From assembly GCA_023413275.1 (NCBI GenBank), contig JAEZPX010000260.1, positions 1-7,740 on the forward strand: a DNA stretch of 7,740 nt, given 5' to 3'. Below, piece after piece: positions 5,671-7,740 of the stretch. Under the pieces are notes generated by a model. The model was not told where the DNA came from. It saw only the letters and a program-made list of their open reading frames with translations, and did no database searches. The first letter of the stretch is position 1, and the number at the start of each line of letters is the position of its first letter. The translations under genes and the position numbers were made by a program. The DNA is from Bacillota bacterium. Lineage in GTDB: Bacteria > Bacillota > Clostridia > Lachnospirales > Anaerotignaceae.

Positions 5671-7164
5671 TTACAGTGAATTCCAAAGGTTAATGGTGGC
5701 ATAGCTGCGCCACGGCCTCCAGCTTTCTGCCATAATTAATAATTCTTTCGAAGTATACGGTTGTAATGCCTTTTTCACACCAGCATCCGTTTCAAGAAAA
5801 GCATCTGGCCATTCCATGGCACGCATTGCGATATATTGCGCTGTCCAGCTTCCAATGCCCTGTATGTCCATCAGCTTTTTTATTTCTTTCTCTGGATGAA
5901 GGCAAGCACTTAAATCAATTTCTTCCTGGGTAATTTTCTGTGCAAGTTCATAAATAGTTCGGGCACGGGTGCCAATAACCCCTAATGACCCTAAATGATT
6001 TTCAATAGACCCATCCAACGCTATGATTGCTTCAGGTAAAGGAAAAGCATGGGTTAAGCCCTCAATTCCCGTTTGTATTGGTATGCCATATTGACGAACC
6101 ATTCTAGCCGCCAATGTGCTGGCGGACTTAACACTAATTTGTTGTCCAAGCACCGCCCGAACTGCCATTTCAAATGCATCAAAACATCCCGGTACACGGA
6201 TTCCTGGAACGCAAAGGCCTTGGCGAATGTGATTCATAGCCTTTAACGTTTCATAGATTGCATGGGGATTGCAATATAAATCGAATAAACGCTTTATCCT
6301 TGCCAGTACTTGAGGAAGTACAGGTAATAAAGTTTCGCTGACAGTAACACTTAAAGCATTCTTTTCGGGCTTGTGCCCTACCCGTAACCACCCACTTAAA
6401 TATTTTCCTTTTGCATTTTTCAAATGAACGGTACGCAAATACTCACTGTCTTTTACCACTTCAATCCCTGCAATTGCTCTACCAGCCAAAAATTTCAGCA
6501 TTTCTTCCCAACAATACGGCGGGCGATATCCTAAAGCTAGTGTAATTCCACCTGCCCTTTGTTTTTCTGTTAGTGTAATTCCACCTGCCCTTTGTTTTTC
6601 TGTTACAGTTTGTTTTCTTAATGACATTGGAGTAAGTTGATAGTTCTTTTTAAAAACATCATTGAATCGCCTTAAGCTCCCAAAGCCTGACGCCATTGCC
6701 ACATCAATTACATTCAAGTTGGTGTCTGTAAGTAAACCTTTAGCAAGCAACAACCTACATGTTTGAAGATATTGTAAGGGTGTTACATTATATTCCTTCG
6801 TAAACACTCTGCGCAAATGCCGATCCGTACAGCCAAGCGAGCCCGCAATTTCCTCTAAACTCTCTCCCGTTCCACATTTTTCTTCCAATACTCTTGCCGC
6901 CTTATGTGCCAACCTTGCAGTGGCATCGGTTATGGAGGTTCCTGGTGCAAGTTCCGGTCTGCACAAAAGACAGGGGCGATACCCCTCTTGTTCTGCTTGT
7001 GCTGGGGTAGTATAAAAAGTGCAATTTTCTGCCTTTGGTTGTCTGGCTCGACATACAGGACGGCAGTATATTCCTGTAGAAGAAATACCTACAAAAAAAC
7101 GTCCATCAAAACGTGAATCCTTTGCTATAAAAGCCGCATAAAGTGCACTATCCGTGTCTAGCAT
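5671..7164 (-). CDS. Ada-AlkA fusion: methylation sensor/activator and 3-methyladenine DNA glycosylase II
   Basis: A bifunctional adaptive-response protein of 497 residues (numbering here from the GTG at 7170, two codons earlier). Residues 1-75 are the Ada zinc domain with C36, C40, C67 and C70; C36 lies in FVGISSTGIYCRPVC and should accept methyl groups from phosphotriesters. Residues 80-185 are an AraC-type double helix-turn-helix for DNA binding. Residues 212-290 match the AlkA N-terminal domain, and 330-499 the HhH-GPD glycosylase, with the hairpin IQGIGSWTAQYI (436-447) and catalytic Asp462 in ETDAGVKKAL. The C-terminal WRPWRSYATINLW is complete. The linker at 190-211 repeats an 11-residue block exactly. 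I chose ATG 7164 because AGGTGG lies nine nucleotides upstream; from GTG 7170 it would be only three away. Ogt follows 11 bp downstream. The architecture resembles the mycobacterial and Bacillus-type AlkA fusions. Methylated Ada domain probably activates its own operon. Confidence 0.92.
   Translation of the reverse strand: MLDTDSALYAAFIAKDSRFDGRFFVGISSTGIYCRPVCRARQPKAENCTFYTTPAQAEQEGYRPCLLCRPELAPGTSITDATARLAHKAARVLEEKCGTGESLEEIAGSLGCTDRHLRRVFTKEYNVTPLQYLQTCRLLLAKGLLTDTNLNVIDVAMASGFGSLRRFNDVFKKNYQLTPMSLRKQTVTEKQRAGGITLTEKQRAGGITLALGYRPPYCWEEMLKFLAGRAIAGIEVVKDSEYLRTVHLKNAKGKYLSGWLRVGHKPEKNALSVTVSETLLPVLPQVLARIKRLFDLYCNPHAIYETLKAMNHIRQGLCVPGIRVPGCFDAFEMAVRAVLGQQISVKSASTLAARMVRQYGIPIQTGIEGLTHAFPLPEAIIALDGSIENHLGSLGVIGTRARTIYELAQKITQEEIDLSACLHPEKEIKKLMDIQGIGSWTAQYIAMRAMEWPDAFLETDAGVKKALQPYTSKELLIMAESWRPWRSYATINLWNSL
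6538..6603. repeat. Perfect 33-bp tandem duplication inside the Ada-AlkA gene
   Basis: Positions 6538-6570 and 6571-6603 are identical over 33 bp and in frame, so the protein gains a second copy of TEKQRAGGITL. It lies in the linker between the AraC-type and AlkA domains, where extra length should be tolerated. No divergence between copies means the duplication is recent or maintained by slippage. Confidence 0.95.
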
Positions 7165-7186
7165 ACTCACTCACCACCTTTTTTAA

Positions 7187-7215
7187 ATTATAAACGTCTT
7201 CATTCATAATTTCCA
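7187..7215 (-). promoter_or_regulatory. Predicted promoter of the alkylation repair operon
   Basis: Minus-strand TGGAAA (7215-7210, 4 of 6) and a perfect -10 TATAAT (7192-7187) are separated by 17 nt. The leader would be short, about 17 nt, leaving just enough room for the AGGTGG ribosome site. No recognisable Ada box was found. Confidence 0.5.
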
Positions 7216-7297
7216 GCCATTTTCGGACATATATTTTGTTTTTACCTCTCCCTATTGAAATCAAAAAACAGATTTTTTCATAATGCAAGGGCATTTC

Positions 7298-7326
7298 TAT
7301 ACACATATTGTGGGGTATGGTATACT
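7298..7326 (+). promoter_or_regulatory. Extended -10 promoter of the alpha/beta hydrolase gene
   Basis: TATACA (7298-7303, 4 of 6) is followed by a 17-nt spacer and TGGTATACT, an extended -10 whose hexamer TATACT (7321-7326) matches 5 of 6. It is divergent from the repair operon promoter, and the two are about 85 bp apart. The start codon lies 57 nt downstream of the -10. Confidence 0.55.
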
Positions 7327-7383
7327 TACAATGTATATACGAGAACGAAAATTTTTGTACAAGATTAATTTAGGAGGTGCCAA

Positions 7384-7740
7384 TTGAAAAAATTCATTTG
7401 CTTTTTATTGGTTTTTGTTGTTATCGGTTTGGGATTTTTGTTTTGTAAGAATACTTTCAAGAGTAATCAAGTTGAATTTGTAGCTGCAAATGCGGATAGA
7501 GGGTTTCATTATGGATATTACTATTACATTCCCCAAGACCTCAAGAATAATGGACAAAGCACTTACCTGCTGATAGAACCAAATAATACAGGTTTTCCCA
7601 GTGATGATCAAAAAATCTTCCAAGATAACGCCAAAAACATTCTAGAATCAAAGAAAAACATGGCAGAAGAACTAGGATGTATTCTCCTTGTTCCCACATT
7701 TGAGAGACCACTAAGCAATGATCTCATGTATACCCATGCA
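7384..7740 (+). CDS. Partial alpha/beta hydrolase-like protein, membrane-anchored or secreted
   Basis: The frame begins at TTG 7384, seven nucleotides after AGGAGGTG, and stays open for 119 codons to the window edge, so the C-terminus is missing. Residues 2-3 are Lys, followed by a hydrophobic stretch (4-21) acting as signal or anchor; the Cys21 context (FLFC) is a poor lipobox. The mature part begins ADRGFHYGYYYYIPQDL (about 41-57), then YLLIEPNNTG (64-73) and LGCILLVPTFERP (99-111), ending MYTHA. This order, with 'EPNNTG', 'ILLVP-x-F-x-RP' and 'YTHA', matches secreted Bacillus/clostridial alpha/beta hydrolases I recall; the nucleophile Ser and other catalytic residues would lie beyond the window. 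The substrate is unknown. It is divergent from the repair operon and has its own promoter, so no functional link is implied. Confidence 0.7.
   Translation, partial: MKKFICFLLVFVVIGLGFLFCKNTFKSNQVEFVAANADRGFHYGYYYYIPQDLKNNGQSTYLLIEPNNTGFPSDDQKIFQDNAKNILESKKNMAEELGCILLVPTFERPLSNDLMYTHA

Noticed and set aside
7405..7623. Minus-strand 72-codon open frame at the right edge
   Set aside because: Antisense shadow of the plus-strand hydrolase frame, which has promoter, ribosome site, signal segment and family motifs.

Overview
The window is AT-rich, with strong Shine-Dalgarno sites (AGGAGG type), TTG/GTG starts and protein families typical of low-GC Gram-positive anaerobes. I place it in the Firmicutes, probably Clostridia; the species cannot be told from the sequence. 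Every gene lies on the minus strand except the partial one at the right edge, which is plus.

Left part (1-3916): the most interesting region. Read on the minus strand it runs: a promoter carrying a palindromic operator, a Fur-fold regulator with an atypical C-terminus, a regulatory gap with two Fur-box-like sites, a small glycine-zipper membrane protein with an acidic tail, and a P1B-type ATPase with an SCA transmembrane motif (the P1B-6 signature). A Rho-independent terminator follows. The pair 'small membrane protein + P1B-6 ATPase' under iron control matches FezA/FezB, the proteins needed for ferrosomes (membrane-bound iron-phosphate storage organelles) in Clostridioides difficile and some Gram-negative anaerobes. 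I therefore read it as a candidate ferrosome locus. The operator at the regulator promoter recurs at a second promoter near the left edge that reads out of the window, which hints at a small regulon.

Middle (4046-4930): a single lipoprotein gene of unknown role with a good promoter; its C-terminal half resembles the DUF3298/RsiV-type fold.

Right part (5120-7215): a two-gene DNA alkylation repair operon. An Ada-AlkA fusion (methyl-phosphotriester sensor, AraC-type activator and 3-methyladenine glycosylase in one chain) is followed 11 bp later by an O6-alkylguanine methyltransferase. Together they sense alkylation, excise alkylated bases and reverse O6-methylguanine. The fusion carries a perfect 33-bp in-frame tandem duplication in its interdomain linker.

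Right edge (7298-7740): a divergent plus-strand gene starting with TTG, cut by the window end, that encodes the membrane-anchored or secreted N-terminus of an apparent alpha/beta hydrolase. No tRNA, rRNA, CRISPR array, insertion sequence or phage gene was seen.
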